DNA from: Spiroplasma sabaudiense Ar-1343
Lineage (GTDB): Bacteria; Bacillota_I; Bacilli_A; Mycoplasmatales; Mycoplasmataceae
Direction of reading: 5' to 3'
Length of the DNA: 64,000 nucleotides
NCBI RefSeq assembly: GCF_000565215.1
Contig: NZ_CP006934.1
Span: 372,001 to 436,000, forward strand
A program made the translations under genes and the position numbers. The stretch's first letter is position 1, and every line of letters begins with the position of its first letter. Positions 23,531 to 35,162 of this stretch are shown here, piece by piece. The notes under the pieces are model-generated. The model saw only the letters and a list, made by a program, of their open reading frames with translations, was not told the origin of the DNA and did no database searches.

Positions 23531-24376
23531 TTAAGCTTTACCATCTGAACCGAACGCAATTATTTTTTTAATTGCTTCTAACTTTACAGCCTCAATTGCC
23601 GCACGACCAAATTTACGAGCATCATAGCCATTATTATTTTCAATTAATCACTTTTTCAAAGCAAATGCATTAGCCTGCTTTAAATCTGTTCCAATGTTTA
23701 TTTTACAAATACCAGACTTAATTGCTTTTTGCAAATCTTTTAATGGTACGCCACTAGATCCGTGTAAAACTAAAGGAGTATCAATCGATTTATTAATTTT
23801 TTCTATTAAATCAAATTGAAGTTCAATCTTACCGCTGTAAATTCCGTGAGCTGTACCAACAGCAATTGCTAAAGCATCAATTTTAGTTAAGTGATTGAAT
23901 TCCACAGCTTCATTTAAATCAGTGAAGCCGTTCTCATTTGACTCACGATCATCTTCTTTACCACCAACATGTCCAATTTCAGATTCTACCTCCACTCCAA
24001 ATTTTTTGGCGTAACCAACGACTTCCTGGGTCATTTTAACATTGTCTTCAAAAGAAGATTTTGAAGCATCTAGCATGACACTTGTAAATTCATTTTCACA
24101 AGCTTTTTTTATTAATTCAATATCAAAGCCATGATCTCAGTGAAGGACAACAGGAATGTGACTTGATTGTACAAATACCTTACCAAGTGCAAAGACATAA
24201 TCTAGACCCATATACTTAGCAGCTGATTCGGTAACCATAAGAATGACAGGGGAGCGGGTTTCTTCGGCGGCCTCAATAATTCCTTTAGCCATTTCTAAAT
24301 TGTCAAAATTAAATGCTGGTACTGCATAACCGTTTGCTCTAGCTTTTAATAATTCTTTTTTTAAACTTGTTTTCAA
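23531..24376 (-). CDS. fba: Class II (zinc) fructose/tagatose-bisphosphate aldolase
   Basis: 281 residues. Zinc-binding and catalytic motifs are visible: VVLHWDHGFD (Asp/His pair), ESEIGHVGG, AVGTAHGIYSG and LVLHGSSGVP, then KINIGTD. It cleaves a ketose-1,6-bisphosphate to DHAP and glyceraldehyde 3-phosphate. The AVGTAHG form and the place at the end of a PTS/AgaS operon fit a tagatose-bisphosphate aldolase (KbaY/GatY) as well as glycolytic Fba, and it may serve both. The start is TTG at 24374-24376, 6 bases after GGAGAGGAGA; an in-frame TTG at 24394 lies upstream of that site. TGA=Trp at 24137 and 23648. Confidence 0.9.
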
Positions 24377-24397
24377 ATTATTTCTCCTCTCCAAGAA

Positions 24398-24967
24398 CTA
24401 AGATTTAATGTTGATAATAGCTTGTTGAGTTAAACTAGAATTATTATTAATTAAAATATTCATTTCAGAATTTCTAACAACAATCATTCGAGGAATTCCA
24501 ACTGTTATTCGTTCTGGATTATCTAAAGAAGCTTTGATAAAAGTTGAATCTAGATAAATCAAAATATCATTTTCAAATCAGTTATTTTCTTTTAAATATT
24601 TTTGGTGATCTTCTTGACTTGCAAGAGGCGCTGATTCAAATTTAGTAATTGATTCAAAAGCATTTAAAGCTTCATTGCTGCTATTTATTTCTTTATCAAT
24701 AAAGTAAACACCAAGTTTATGAAGATTAATTTTTTGTTCTTTCATATTTTTAATTACATTATTTTTAATTATTGTTGTCTCAAATAAACCATTTTCAGGT
24801 TTTTCTAAAGGGTTGTCGCTGATCGCTTTCAAAACCGCGGCATTAAAGGTCTCAGCTAAAATATGAACATTTTCAGGTGAACGAGTTGGGGTTGAACATG
24901 AGACTACGATTGTTGCAGCTGAAGTGGTTAAACTAACAGCGCCAAGAAAAGCTAAGATTTTTTTCAT
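24398..24967 (-). CDS. Lipoprotein in the sugar operon
   Basis: 189 residues, read through TGA=Trp at 24578. Signal peptide MKKILAFLGAVSLTTSAATI with lipobox VVSC. The mature part has no known domain (ENVHILAETFNAAVLKAIS, ITVGIPRMIVVRNSEMNIL). It starts one base past the EIICB stop and ends 21 bases before the aldolase, so it is inside the operon. A role in binding or processing the sugar at the surface is a context inference only. Confidence 0.8.
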
Positions 24968-24968
24968 A

Positions 24969-27026
24969 TTATTTGTCCTCCAAATCTGGTGTTTGTACTA
25001 CAGTCTTGATTTTAATTTTTCGTTCAACTGCATCAGCAACATGTTGAACATCGGTTCCAATTATAATTTGTAAGCCATTATCACCAAGCCTAACAACTCC
25101 GCTGGCCCCAGCTTGACGATATTGGGCCGTGGTGCCAACTTTGTTATTTTTAACATTTAATCTTAAACGTGTTGAACAATTGCCAATTGCCAAAATATTT
25201 TCTGCGCCAATAATTTCGATTAAGTTGTCAGCAATCACTTCATAGCGATCATCACCTTTAGCTTCTTTAATATTTAAATCAGTTGTAATCATTTCTTCAC
25301 GTTCGCGACCTGGAGTTTGTAAATCCATTTTTTTGATTGTGAAATAAAATGAGAAATAGTAAGTAGGGAACATTATCACTGCTAGAACTAATAATCATAG
25401 TGGATTGGAAGTAACCCCATAAGCCCCACCATTAACAACACCTTCTCATTTGCTTTGACCTCAAGCATTGGCAAATGAAATGAAGTAGTCAATTAATCCA
25501 CCAGAGAATCCAAAACCAACATGAATATGCATAGCAATAGCAACAGCTGCAAAAGTCGCTGTAAAGATGGCGTTGAATACTCAAAGAATTGGAGCAACAA
25601 ATGTAAAGGTAAAGAAGATTGGCTCATCGATTCCAGTTAATGCAGCAACTATTCCGATTCCTAGAAAAAAGGTAATTAATTCTTTGCGACGTGATTTATC
25701 TGCTGCCATAATCATTGCAACACTAGCTCCAGTTAATCCCCCTCAATACAACGGAAAGAAACCTGTTTGGAAGTTTCCAGATATTAATCCTTTTTGAAAT
25801 GCATTGATATCGCCCATAACAGCATACAAACCTTGACCCATTGAGAAAATGGTTCCATTCGAAGCCCCAATGAGATTTGGATTATAAGAAAAGAATTGTT
25901 CAAACAGCTGCAAGTTCTTAGCTTGATCATCACCAAAAACAACGCTTGTCGCTCAATGATTGGTAATGTTATTTAAAATTGATATTGCATCTGGGGTCAT
26001 TGCACCATTTACAAAGATTTTTTCCCAAGAAGAGAAAACATCTTCTCCTAATACAACTTTTCCTGTGAGACTTGTTACAACATTTCCATCAATTGGTAAT
26101 TGAAATCAAAGAAAAGTATTTAAAATGTGATGAACCCCAAATGGTTGAGCAAATCTATTTATTAAAGCATATAAAAACGAGCCAGGGATCGCTCAAGCAT
26201 CACTTGATGAAAGGAGTTGGCCAAATTTTACTAAAGCAAATTGAATTCAAGGTCAAATGATTGCAAAAGTAAACGCAATTGGTAGTGAAATTGCCATAAT
26301 GATCATTGGTACAAATCTGCGGCCCCCAAAAAATGATAAGGCGGCAGGGAGTTTAATTTCAGAAAAACGATTATACATTTTAGCAGAAGTCACTCCAGCA
26401 ATAATTCCTCCAAGCACACCAATATTTAATATATAAGTACCTCCAGTAACTTCTAGGGTACGATTACCATCGCCTAAAATATCAATTTGAGAAAAATTTG
26501 GCACATAAAATAATTGCGATAGTCCTGAACTAATATTTTTAACTCAGTTTCCCGCATCGTCTAGTTTTCAAACTTCAAGTTGGTTTACATTTTTATAAAA
26601 TAATTCTGTTAATCCACCCTCCATTAAAAAAACGGTAAGTGAAATATATAAGACCGCTCCAATTAATGCAACTTCACCGCGTTGATCTTTGGAAAGTCCA
26701 AAGGCGGTTCCGATTGCAAAAAGTAGGGCGATATTATCAAAAACTAATTTTCCTGGTGTTTGCAAAATATAACCAACTCATCAACCAGCATTTTTGATAC
26801 CATCTTGAATGGGATTTAAATCAATTGCTAAAGTCCCAAAACGATTTAAAAGAGCGGCAAAAGGCAAAACTGCAATAGGGAATAATAAAGATTTTCCTAA
26901 ATTTTGCAAACCGACCATTGTTTTTTTTCAAAAGTTTTTTCATTTACTATTAGTTCCAACCGACATTTGACTTGATTTATTAGTGTCTTTTTGAAGTTTG
27001 GTTTTTTTATCTAATTGTAATTTCAT
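24969..27026 (-). CDS. PTS EIICB, glucose/N-acetylglucosamine-type family
   Basis: 685 residues. The N-terminal IIC channel domain (about 35-540) has roughly ten helices and the family signatures FGVHHILNTFLWF and TGIDEPIFFTFTF. The C-terminal IIB domain carries the phospho-cysteine in GNCSTRLRL (C617) and the GVVRLGDNGLQIIIG strand. It takes up and phosphorylates a hexose or amino sugar. No IIA domain is fused or nearby, so phosphate must come from an EIIA elsewhere. ATG at 27024-27026 with AAAGGAA upstream. The AgaS neighbour suggests an amino sugar as substrate, although classic Aga transporters belong to the mannose EII family. Confidence 0.9.
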
Positions 27027-27037
27027 ATAATTCCTTT

Positions 27038-27268
27038 CTAAACTAAAAGCATCGTGAAACAAAATATAAATAGCACTATTCCTGTAAATTGAGCAAATAT
27101 GACTAATCACACCGTAAAGCTTTTTACAAAAATTTTACTAATGTGCATTTCACGCACATTTAAGTTATGAATTGTTTTTTCTTGTTTTCTTTTTTTTCAA
27201 TAAATTATCCCAGTTATAATCAAAATTATTGATAAAATAATTCCTAATGTATATAAAATTCAATCCAT
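27038..27268 (-). CDS. Small two-helix membrane protein
   Basis: 76 residues with three TGA=Trp codons. Helix 1 is WILYTLGIILSIILIITGII, followed by a basic loop (WKKRKQEKTIHN) and helix 2 (WLVIFAQFTGIVLFIFC). The ATG overlaps the agaS stop codon as TAATG, has GGAGGAG upstream, and the gene ends 11 bases before the EIICB start: tightly coupled in the operon. Function unknown; it may assist the adjacent PTS permease. Confidence 0.75.
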
Positions 27269-28440
27269 TATTGCTCCTCCAATTCATAAATTGTCACGCC
27301 CTCAACAACACGATTCACTAAACCAGAAGGTCAGGGGTTGTCAGGGGTTTTATTTAAAAATAGGGATTTATAAAATGCATAAATTTGAGCAAAAATTATA
27401 TAATTCAAACCTACAAAAAGTTCACAATCTTGAATGTTAAAATTGAAATAATGATCACAATTGGCTTTTATAAAAATATCGTTTTTAAAATCGAGAATAA
27501 CAAGTTTATCAATTTGTTTTTGATTGTGTAATTCCTTGACTAAATCAATATCATATTTTCTTTGATAATCGCTAAGGTTCATTAATAAAAAAACAATGGT
27601 ATTTTTATTTAAAATTGATTTTGGGCCATGACGAAATCCCATTGGCGAATTGAAGAAAGTATTAACTTCTCCAGCACTTAACTCCAAAACTTTTAAATGA
27701 GATTCTTGACTTATTCCTTTGAGTTCGTCCGCTCCTAAAAAAACGATTCTGTCATTTTTTTGTTTAGCAATTTTTTTAATTTCTTGATAAAAAGTTTTAA
27801 TATTTTTTTCTGTTTGCAAAGCCATATTGTTAATTTCTATGATATTATTGTCAATGTTTTGAATATCCATAATTAAACTAAAGGCCATCATCATTCCAGT
27901 AAAGCTTGATGTCATTGCAAAAGATTTATCATTAGCTTCGGGGGGAAGTAAGCAAAGAAAATTATTTGAATTTTGGGAATAGTTCTTGATTAACTCTCCT
28001 TTAGCATTACAAGTAATAATAATATTTTTGACATTAGAACACAATTTGTTAACGATATTAAAAGCTCCAAGAGATTCAGGAGAATTACCTGATCTTGCAA
28101 ATGAAACCAAAAGCAATTTTTCATTTTTTTTAAAATATTTAGTTGTTCCTGTAATTAAATCGGTTGTTGGAATCGATGCAATATTATATCCTCTTTGATA
28201 AAAACTTTGAAATATTGAATTACCAACAAACTCGCTAGTTCCAGCTCCAGTTAAAATAATTTTGGTATCAGGTTCAATGTTAATGTCTATAAAATTTTTA
28301 ATTTCCTCTTCTTTTAATTTTAAGTCAGCTGTAATTTTATTTCACACGCTTGGCTGCTGTAATATTTCTTTTAGAGTATAGTAAGAATTATTATCTTTTA
28401 ATCAACTTGCTTCAAAATCTAATAACATTTCCTTTTCCAT
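27268..28440 (-). CDS. agaS: AgaS-like SIS-domain sugar-phosphate isomerase/deaminase
   Basis: 390 residues, the AgaS length. Two SIS folds: the first begins ILTGAGTSEFVGNS (about 62-75) with the phosphate-binding SFARSGNSPES (113-123). The C-terminus DNPWPSGLVNRVVEGVTIYE is characteristic of AgaS. E. coli AgaS deaminates/isomerises galactosamine-6-phosphate to tagatose-6-phosphate; that role here is inferred from family and context. TGA=Trp at 27331 near the end. ATG at 28438-28440 follows AAAGGAGGTG. First gene of the sugar operon, downstream of inverted repeats that may be operators. Confidence 0.9.
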
Positions 28441-28505
28441 TTTTTCACCTCCTTTCACTTTGATTATAGGTTGTCAAATTTGAACTGAGGTTTTTCGGTG
28501 ATTGA

Positions 28506-28541
28506 TTTTACCCAAAGTAAAATTTTATTACCATGGGTAAT
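28506..28541. promoter_or_regulatory. Paired inverted repeats upstream of agaS, candidate RpiR operators
   Basis: Two palindromes lie 66-100 bases before the agaS start: TTTTAC-N5-GTAAAA (28506-28511, 28517-28522) and ATTACC-N3-GGTAAT (28527-28532, 28536-28541). Both contain a TTACCC/GGGTAA-like half-site. The nearest regulator is the RpiR-type gene just upstream. Operator function is inferred. Confidence 0.5.
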
Positions 28542-28567
28542 TAAGTATAAATAATATAGTTTGCAAT

Positions 28568-28593
28568 AAAAAATAGCCAAGCGACTATTTTTT
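28568..28593 (-). terminator. Terminator of the rpiR-type gene
   Basis: Arms AAAAAATAG (28568-28576) and CTATTTTTT (28585-28593). It overlaps the stop codon of the regulator and separates its transcript from agaS. Confidence 0.75.
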
Positions 28594-29385
28594 AAAGTTA
28601 AATAGTTCTACGTATAATAAATCAAAAAATTGTACAACAAAATTTGATCTTAAAGAGTAATTGTCTCAAAGATCATTTTCTATTTGAGGAATTAAAAAAT
28701 AATTATTCACCTTGCTTGAAATTTGGCCGATGCAACCTGTCAAAGCAAAGGTATAGTTTTTACTATCAATTCAATTCACTATTTGTAAAATGTGTGGATT
28801 CATTCCAGAAAGCGAAATGACAATTATTACTGCGTTTAAGGACATTCCAGAAACGTAACTTTCAATCAAGTTGATGTCATTTTCTAAAATAATGTTTTTA
28901 TTTAAAAATCTAATTCTTTGTAAAAAATTTTTTGAAGCGTAATATGCCAAATTAGCACAAAAAATATAAACGACATCTTTTGAAATTATTTTTTCAACAA
29001 GTTCGTTAGTTAATAAGCTTTGATTATTAAAATTATTAACAATTTCTTTGGTGTAAAAAATGCTTAAATCACAATATTTATTTTTAAATTTATTTGAATT
29101 GAGAAATTCTTTTGTCACTGTTAGTTCGGAATTCAAAACAGATTTTAAATTTAAATTATTTTTTATTAAAAATTTTAATTCTGAAAATCCAGATAAGCCA
29201 ATTTTTTGACAAAACTTTATTAGCGATGGTTTGCTAACAAAACAGGCTTTGCAAAAATTATCTAAAGTAAAATCAGCTACCAAATTTGAGTTGTCCAATA
29301 TAAATTTATATATCACATAGTCTATTGATTTAAAATTATTATTTGAAATCTCTTTCATTTTTAGTAAAAAATTTTCATTTTTCAT
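28585..29385 (-). CDS. MurR/RpiR-family transcriptional regulator
   Basis: 266 residues. The N-terminal winged helix-turn-helix carries the RpiR pattern (NLVADFTLDNFCKACFVSKPSLIKFCQKIGLSGFSELK, given here in two parts: NLVADFTLDNFCKACF then VSKPSLIKFCQKIGL). The C-terminal part is a shortened SIS sugar-phosphate sensor (VVYIFCANLAYYASKNFL, IVISLSGMNPHI). It probably senses a phosphorylated sugar and controls the agaS operon directly downstream. ATG at 29383-29385 with GAGGGG upstream; TGA=Trp at 28771. Confidence 0.85.
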
Positions 29386-29789
29386 ATTTTGCCCCTCAGG
29401 TTCATACTAACATACTTTTAAGAATTAAGATTTAACTTCACTATTTAGTAGAAAAGTTTTTAAATATTCCTGGACTTTATGCCAAAAACTAAAATAGGGT
29501 AATTGAATTTAAAATATATGAAGATAAAAAATAAATATTTTTAAATCGACGAAATAACTTTTTAAAATATATTCAAAATTTATGTAAATATTCAAATAAA
29601 ACATAACTTATAATATTTTAAATGTATATTTATTGTTATAATAATAGTAGCTTAAAACTTGGAATATTTTATTAAATAAAAAATTAATAAAATAGAATTT
29701 ACAATTGAAGCTCAAGCCGTTTATTGTTATAAAATAGTATTTATATAAGCAAGCGGAATTTAAATTTACTATTGAAAAGCTGGGATACA
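29386..29789. other. Divergent intergenic region
   Basis: Holds the promoters of the leftward rpiR-type gene and the rightward PAP2 gene. AT-rich; no gene, operator palindrome or RNA is apparent. Confidence 0.45.
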
Positions 29790-31178
29790 ATGACAATGAC
29801 AAGAACAATCTACAAGCAATGATATATTAGAACTACCTTAGTTTTTGCTGGGATTTTATTAATTGGCTTTATTGCAACATCATTTGGTAATATTGATCGA
29901 TGATTTGCTGATGTTATGGGCGAATGAGTAAAAATTGAATTTATTAAATTTTGAGTTATTTTTTATAATGAAATGGGGTTTACTTGCTTATTTTTGATTG
30001 CACTAGTTTCTATTTTTATTATTGTTGAGTCTTGATATGTCAAAAACCGTTCTAATAAAAAATCAAAAGTTGTAATTTTGATTTGCTATAGTGTTACCAC
30101 AATGATATTTTTTGTCTATAATTTTATCAGACTAATTGGTTTATTAACTGAGGATACAGGATGGGGACTTGGAATTGACCCTCAGTATCTGACAACAAAT
30201 ACTTATAAAATAATTTCTCGAATTAGTATTTTTTTTATTGAAACTACAATTTTAATTGGGTCAATATTTTTTCTGCGTTTTAAAGTCTCTAAAACAAATA
30301 TTCTAATTGAAAAACGAGCTTGGGTTGTTGCAATTAGTGCCTTAATATTTATAATAGTTTCTTTTTTCCTTTTAACTTTGATATTAAAACAATCATTTGG
30401 AAGACCGTTTTATTTAAATGTCGAGTTTGAAAGATATATTGGCAAGGTCAAGTTAGATGAAAATGGTTGGGCAATTGATATTGAATTATCTGTTGAAGCT
30501 CAGAAATTAGAAGCGGACTTCCCGGATTTAAAAGAACGAATTTTAAACAGTTATAACAACAGTGGTTATTGAACTCAAGCTGATCGATATTATAAATGAT
30601 ATGAAGTAAATGGTGACTGGTATCAAAATTTACAATTTTGATATGGTGGTAAAATACTTTCTTGATTTATGAAATTTGATCCAGAATACACAAAACCTTT
30701 GTGCTGAAATAATCAAGATTTTCCTTCGGGACATACAATTTCAGGTTTTACTGGAGTTTACTATGCTTTGTTTGCAAGCGTTTTAATTAAGGATGATAAA
30801 AAACGAATAAAAACAACAAATATTTTATTCACCGTTTGGTTTATCAGTGAAATCATTATGATAAATTCCTTAGTAGTAGCGCGCACGCACTATGTTTCTG
30901 ATGTGTGATTTTCTTTTGTATTTTGTGCCATTTTCATGGTGACTTCTTTGAGATTCACAAATACTTTAGCTACAAAAACATTATTAAAAAAACGAATTAA
31001 AATATTAAAAACAAATGAATTTGCAATTGTAAAAAATAAAATTTTAATTTATTTTCAAGATGATAATAAAATTTTTATTACAAAAATTTATTCAAAAAGG
31101 GTAGAAAAAAAACTCAAAAAATATTTAAATTCTTTACAACTTCAAGAAATACACAATTGAAAAAATTATTATTCTTAA
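29790..31178 (+). CDS. PAP2-superfamily membrane phosphatase
   Basis: 462 residues, read through many TGA=Trp codons. Six or so helices. The PAP2 signature is present near residues 310-375: NQDFPSGHTISGFTG (motif 2, Ser-Gly-His) and VARTHYVSDVW (motif 3, Arg-x5-His); motif 1 is less clear. These enzymes dephosphorylate phosphatidate, isoprenyl or other lipid phosphates at the membrane. A basic, Lys-rich tail of about 70 residues follows the last helix. ATG at 29790 (alternative 29796) has only a weak ribosome site. Confidence 0.85.
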
Positions 31179-31372
31179 AATAATTAAAGCTAGTAAAAAT
31201 ATTTGATTTTCTTTTTATTTCTATTTATAAATTATTTAATAATTAAATAATTTTATTTACTTTTTTTAAAGTATTTATAGTTTTAAAAGAAATTTTATTT
31301 TTTTATGATTAAAAATTTTTAATGAATTAATTTTCTTGAGAAAAATTATTTAGAATAAAAAATATTTATTTA

Positions 31373-31398
31373 AAAACCATACCGATTGGTATGGTTTA
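31373..31398. terminator. Bidirectional terminator
   Basis: Arms AAACCATACC (31374-31383) and GGTATGGTTT (31388-31397) with a GATT loop. It abuts the stop of the leftward lipoprotein gene and ends the PAP2 transcript. Confidence 0.85.
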
Positions 31399-31406
31399 AG
31401 GTTTAT

Positions 31407-32264
31407 TTAAATTACATAAATAGCTTCTCAGTCAATTTCTGGAATTCCTACTAAATTCTTAAATACTGAATTAGATGAAATTTTAAATCTAATGTAATCA
31501 GTTTCATCAACTTTTTCAATTAAATCGATGTCATTAACAGTAGAATCAAAATAAAATTCTTTAAAAGGAATTCCCTCGGTAGTATTTGAACGATAGTTTA
31601 AATATTCAGAAATCATTTTTTTAGCATTTTCAATTTCGTTATTTTTAATTGCATCTTTGGTTTTTTCAAAAATTATTTTAGATTTAGTAGATCACGAAAA
31701 AGGGTTTTTAATATCATTTTCATAGTAATCAGCATTGTTAACAACTAAATGAAGTAAATTTTGATTAACATTTTTTGTGCTAATTTTTTCTTTTTGCTTA
31801 AAATTAAATTTCAGATTTTTATATTCTAATTTTAAATATTTATTTGGGTTATTATTATAGATTGTTAATTCAAATTTTAATTCATATTTATTTTTGCTTT
31901 TAAAAGGAATATTTTGATTAATTATCTCGTTGTTTTCGCTTCAAGAAAGCCAAACATAAATTTCTCACAAATCATCTTCATTACTTTTAAATGTTTCATT
32001 AATTTCATCTGCAATAACATTCTCAATTTTATGTCGAAGGGGCTTAAAAATATTTAAGTAGGCTTGTTCTTCGGGAGGTGTGTCTTCTAAAAAATAAAAC
32101 CCTCCTTCATAACCAAAATTTTGATTTTCTATTCAATCATTCATGGATTCGACTGTTAGTTGAATTTTTTCTTTTTCGATACTTTTTCTAAAACAACTAA
32201 CAACTGTTGCAGCTGGTGTTATTCCAAAACTTAAGGAACTTAAAATTAACAATATTTTTTTCAT
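31407..32264 (-). CDS. Lipoprotein, family B relative
   Basis: 285 residues. Signal peptide MKKILLILSSLSFGITPAAT with lipobox VVSC. It shares architecture with the 21.2-22.9 kb pair: NFGYEGGFYFLED aligns with FSYQGDFIFLNDG, and LKLEYKNLKFNFKQ with IKIQNIKFDFEQ. It is thus a diverged paralogue elsewhere in the window. ATG at 32262-32264 preceded by AGAGTGAAATT. Ends with WEAIYVI after TGA=Trp at 31428. Function unknown. Confidence 0.82.
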
Positions 32265-32395
32265 AATTTCACTCTTTCCTATTGTTAATACAATGTACCA
32301 AAAAGATTATAACAATATTTTCCTAAAATTGCTGAAAAAAAGGAAAATTTTTATAAATTGTATTATTATATTTATGTACGAAAGGAGACAAGACA

Positions 32396-35161
32396 ATGTA
32401 CAAAATAAAAATAAGTGATACTAATTCTAGAATAAAAATTAAAAAAAATATTATTTTTGCCTCGTTAATAACTACAAGTTTATTAGCAGGAACATTGCTA
32501 TTAATTCCTAAAAATCTTAATCAAATTTACAACTTTGATAATATCAATTTTAATAATCAATCAGAAGTAATTGACTATGCTTTATCTCAGGGGAGTCGCA
32601 GTCAAGTTGAAGAGACAAGTTATTATTATAAGTATAAAAATAAAGTCTACTCAATGCAAGAGCGCGATGAAGTTATAGATAAAATGATTAACGATGCTTT
32701 AATCAAAGAAGAAAGCACATTTAAAAATGTTAACGAATTTATTATTTCTAATTCCGGGGAGTTATCAAGTAATGTCAAAAAAATATCAAATGATAAACTT
32801 GAAAAAGTTTATAAAGGAAGAAATGGATTTTCATACTTAGATTTAGACGAGGCTGTAAAAACTTTTCAAGATTATGACGAGGTAATTTTAGTGGAAAACC
32901 TCAACAAAAATTCTGAAATTCCATTAGAATTTTATAACGAAAACGAAGCTGTCCAATATCTAGAAAATCTCAAAAAAGAATCTTTGGAAAAAGGCGAAAA
33001 GAGCGAATGTTATTTAGTTTCGGGAGCTTGTCAAGATGAGGGCGCTATAAAGCAATGACTTAAAAGCAACTCAACTTACAAATTTCGCTATAAAGATTAT
33101 GAATGAAGTAACTTCGCCCCAGCAGAAGCTTCGCGTATTAATTTAACAAGTGAGGACAAAGTTTACAAAGACAATATTTTTGAATTTGAGGCAAATAAAG
33201 ACGCTTACTGAATTGACATTAATAATACAGGACGAGGATCATTTAGCGGAAGTCAGTTTATCGAAACAAATATTGGAAAAGAAACATTTTACGACAAGAT
33301 TCAAAGAGGATGAACCCTTAAAGAGGAAAGTAAAGTAAACCTTTTTCTCAGTTCATTGTTATTGTTTTCAGAAATGAGTAATGGTTTAGATTCGTTAACT
33401 AGAGAAAATGAACCCGAATCAGAAAATTGAACACTTGAAAAAGATGTTTTCTTGAATAACAAAGAATTAAAAAATGAATTTATTAAAAAAGTTAAGGAAT
33501 TAGCAAGGATTGATTTAAATTCTAGCCAAGACGGATTATCTTATGAAGACTTTGAAATTCAAATGCAAACAAAAGCTAAAAATATGGATTTGAGAACAAA
33601 AACTTTAGTGTTTTTTAGAAAACTATCAAATTTATCTCTCATGAAAAATAATTTAGGTAGCGATGATAAAAATGGTAACATTCAAAAATTTGATGATTTG
33701 TGTAAAATAACTTTAAAAGAAGTAATTACCACAGATGATGAAAAATTGAATGGAGTTTATGATGAATTATTTGCAATCGGAAATCCAAAAATTTTTACAG
33801 GCGACGTTATTGATGTTTTTTTAAATCCAGCTAGTTTTCAGTACAAAAAAGATGACACTAGACTTGCTTTTGCAAACGTAATAAAAAAAATAAATCAAAT
33901 TGGTGATGCCATAATGGATCCTCTTGGTGAATTAAATGACCTTGTTGGTGATTATTTTACAAAAGATGGTAAATCAAATGGAAAAGAAATAACAGTTGAA
34001 GATCAAAAAACTATCATTAAACAACAAAATTTAGTAATAGAAAATAAATTTAAAGCTGATGAAAAAATAAAATTAGATGATGGCAAATTCTATTCTCGCG
34101 ATGAAGTAATTAATCAAAATAATTTACGCTATCAAGAAGTAACGATTTCAAATGAGCGAAAAATTATTAACAAAGATACTAGATCAAGTGTTTCAAAACT
34201 ATCTGGCCTAACTTCAAAACTAAATACAGTTCAACAAATTTGAGAGATGGGAAATTTACTATCACCATATACATATAAAACTATGGCTTTAGATTTTGGA
34301 GATGGTCAGGAATTATTATATACTTATTTATCATTTGGTATTTTGGGTTGAGAATTAAATCCCCAAGACCAGGCAAAATATTTAACAACTTCATTTCTTT
34401 ACGATGGTATTGGTAATGAAAATGACAAAGGGTTTCGAGTTCGTGGTAGTTATTTTGATGATGAAGAGGACGCCATTAATTATTTAAAAACTTTAATGAT
34501 TCGAGATCCCCATGAGTATGCTGAAATTCAACAATTCCATACCAATATTATGGATACCAACGAAAGTGCTGAAATTGAAAATAGTAATCAGTTTACGATT
34601 GAAGAACAATTAGATATTTTTATTGATAAAATCTTTAAAAAATATTATGCAAATATGAAAGAAAATTATTATACTGATGGCTTTGGTAATAAATTTAATA
34701 ATCAAGTTGATGCTTTAATTAGTATGCGCGAAAATATTACTAGCAGGAATTTTGTTAAAAAATATCAGTGAAAAGATAATAATTATATAAAAAGAAATTA
34801 TGATACTTTCGAAGAAATGATGGAAGTGCAAAATAATTATATAAAAAATACTTATATTGAAGAAAAGGTTGTCATTTCAAGCGATTTATTTAGTGAAACA
34901 AATTATGAAAAACTAAATGAGCAAAGTGGTGGATTGCATAAATTCTATTCATTAATTGATGGATCACAACAAAGATATTTTAAAACTTATGATGATGCTT
35001 TTCACTTTGTTTTAAGAAAAAATAACTTTGAATTAAATATTGAGCAAATCATAAACTATCAAATAACTTATAGAGGCGAAATATTTACTTCAGAAGAAGA
35101 ATTTATGAATTGAGTAATAAAAAATACCAAAATTATAAGTGGAAAGGCAATGGTTCATTAA
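32396..35161 (+). CDS. Giant secreted/anchored surface protein (operon gene 1)
   Basis: 921 residues. A basic start and a single hydrophobic helix (IIFASLITTSLLAGTLLLI, about 19-37) act as signal or N-terminal anchor with no lipobox. Short repeats with a Tyr-rich strand followed by an acidic helix recur: YYKYKNKVYSMQERDEVI, LDDGKFYSRDEVI, SYFDDEEDAINYL, RYFKTYDDAFHFVL and TYRGEIFTSEEEFMNW. The same type occurs in the next gene. ATG at 32396 follows AAAGGAG. The next gene starts one base past its stop. No enzyme motif seen; probably a surface or adhesion-type protein. Confidence 0.8.
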
Positions 35162-35162
35162 T

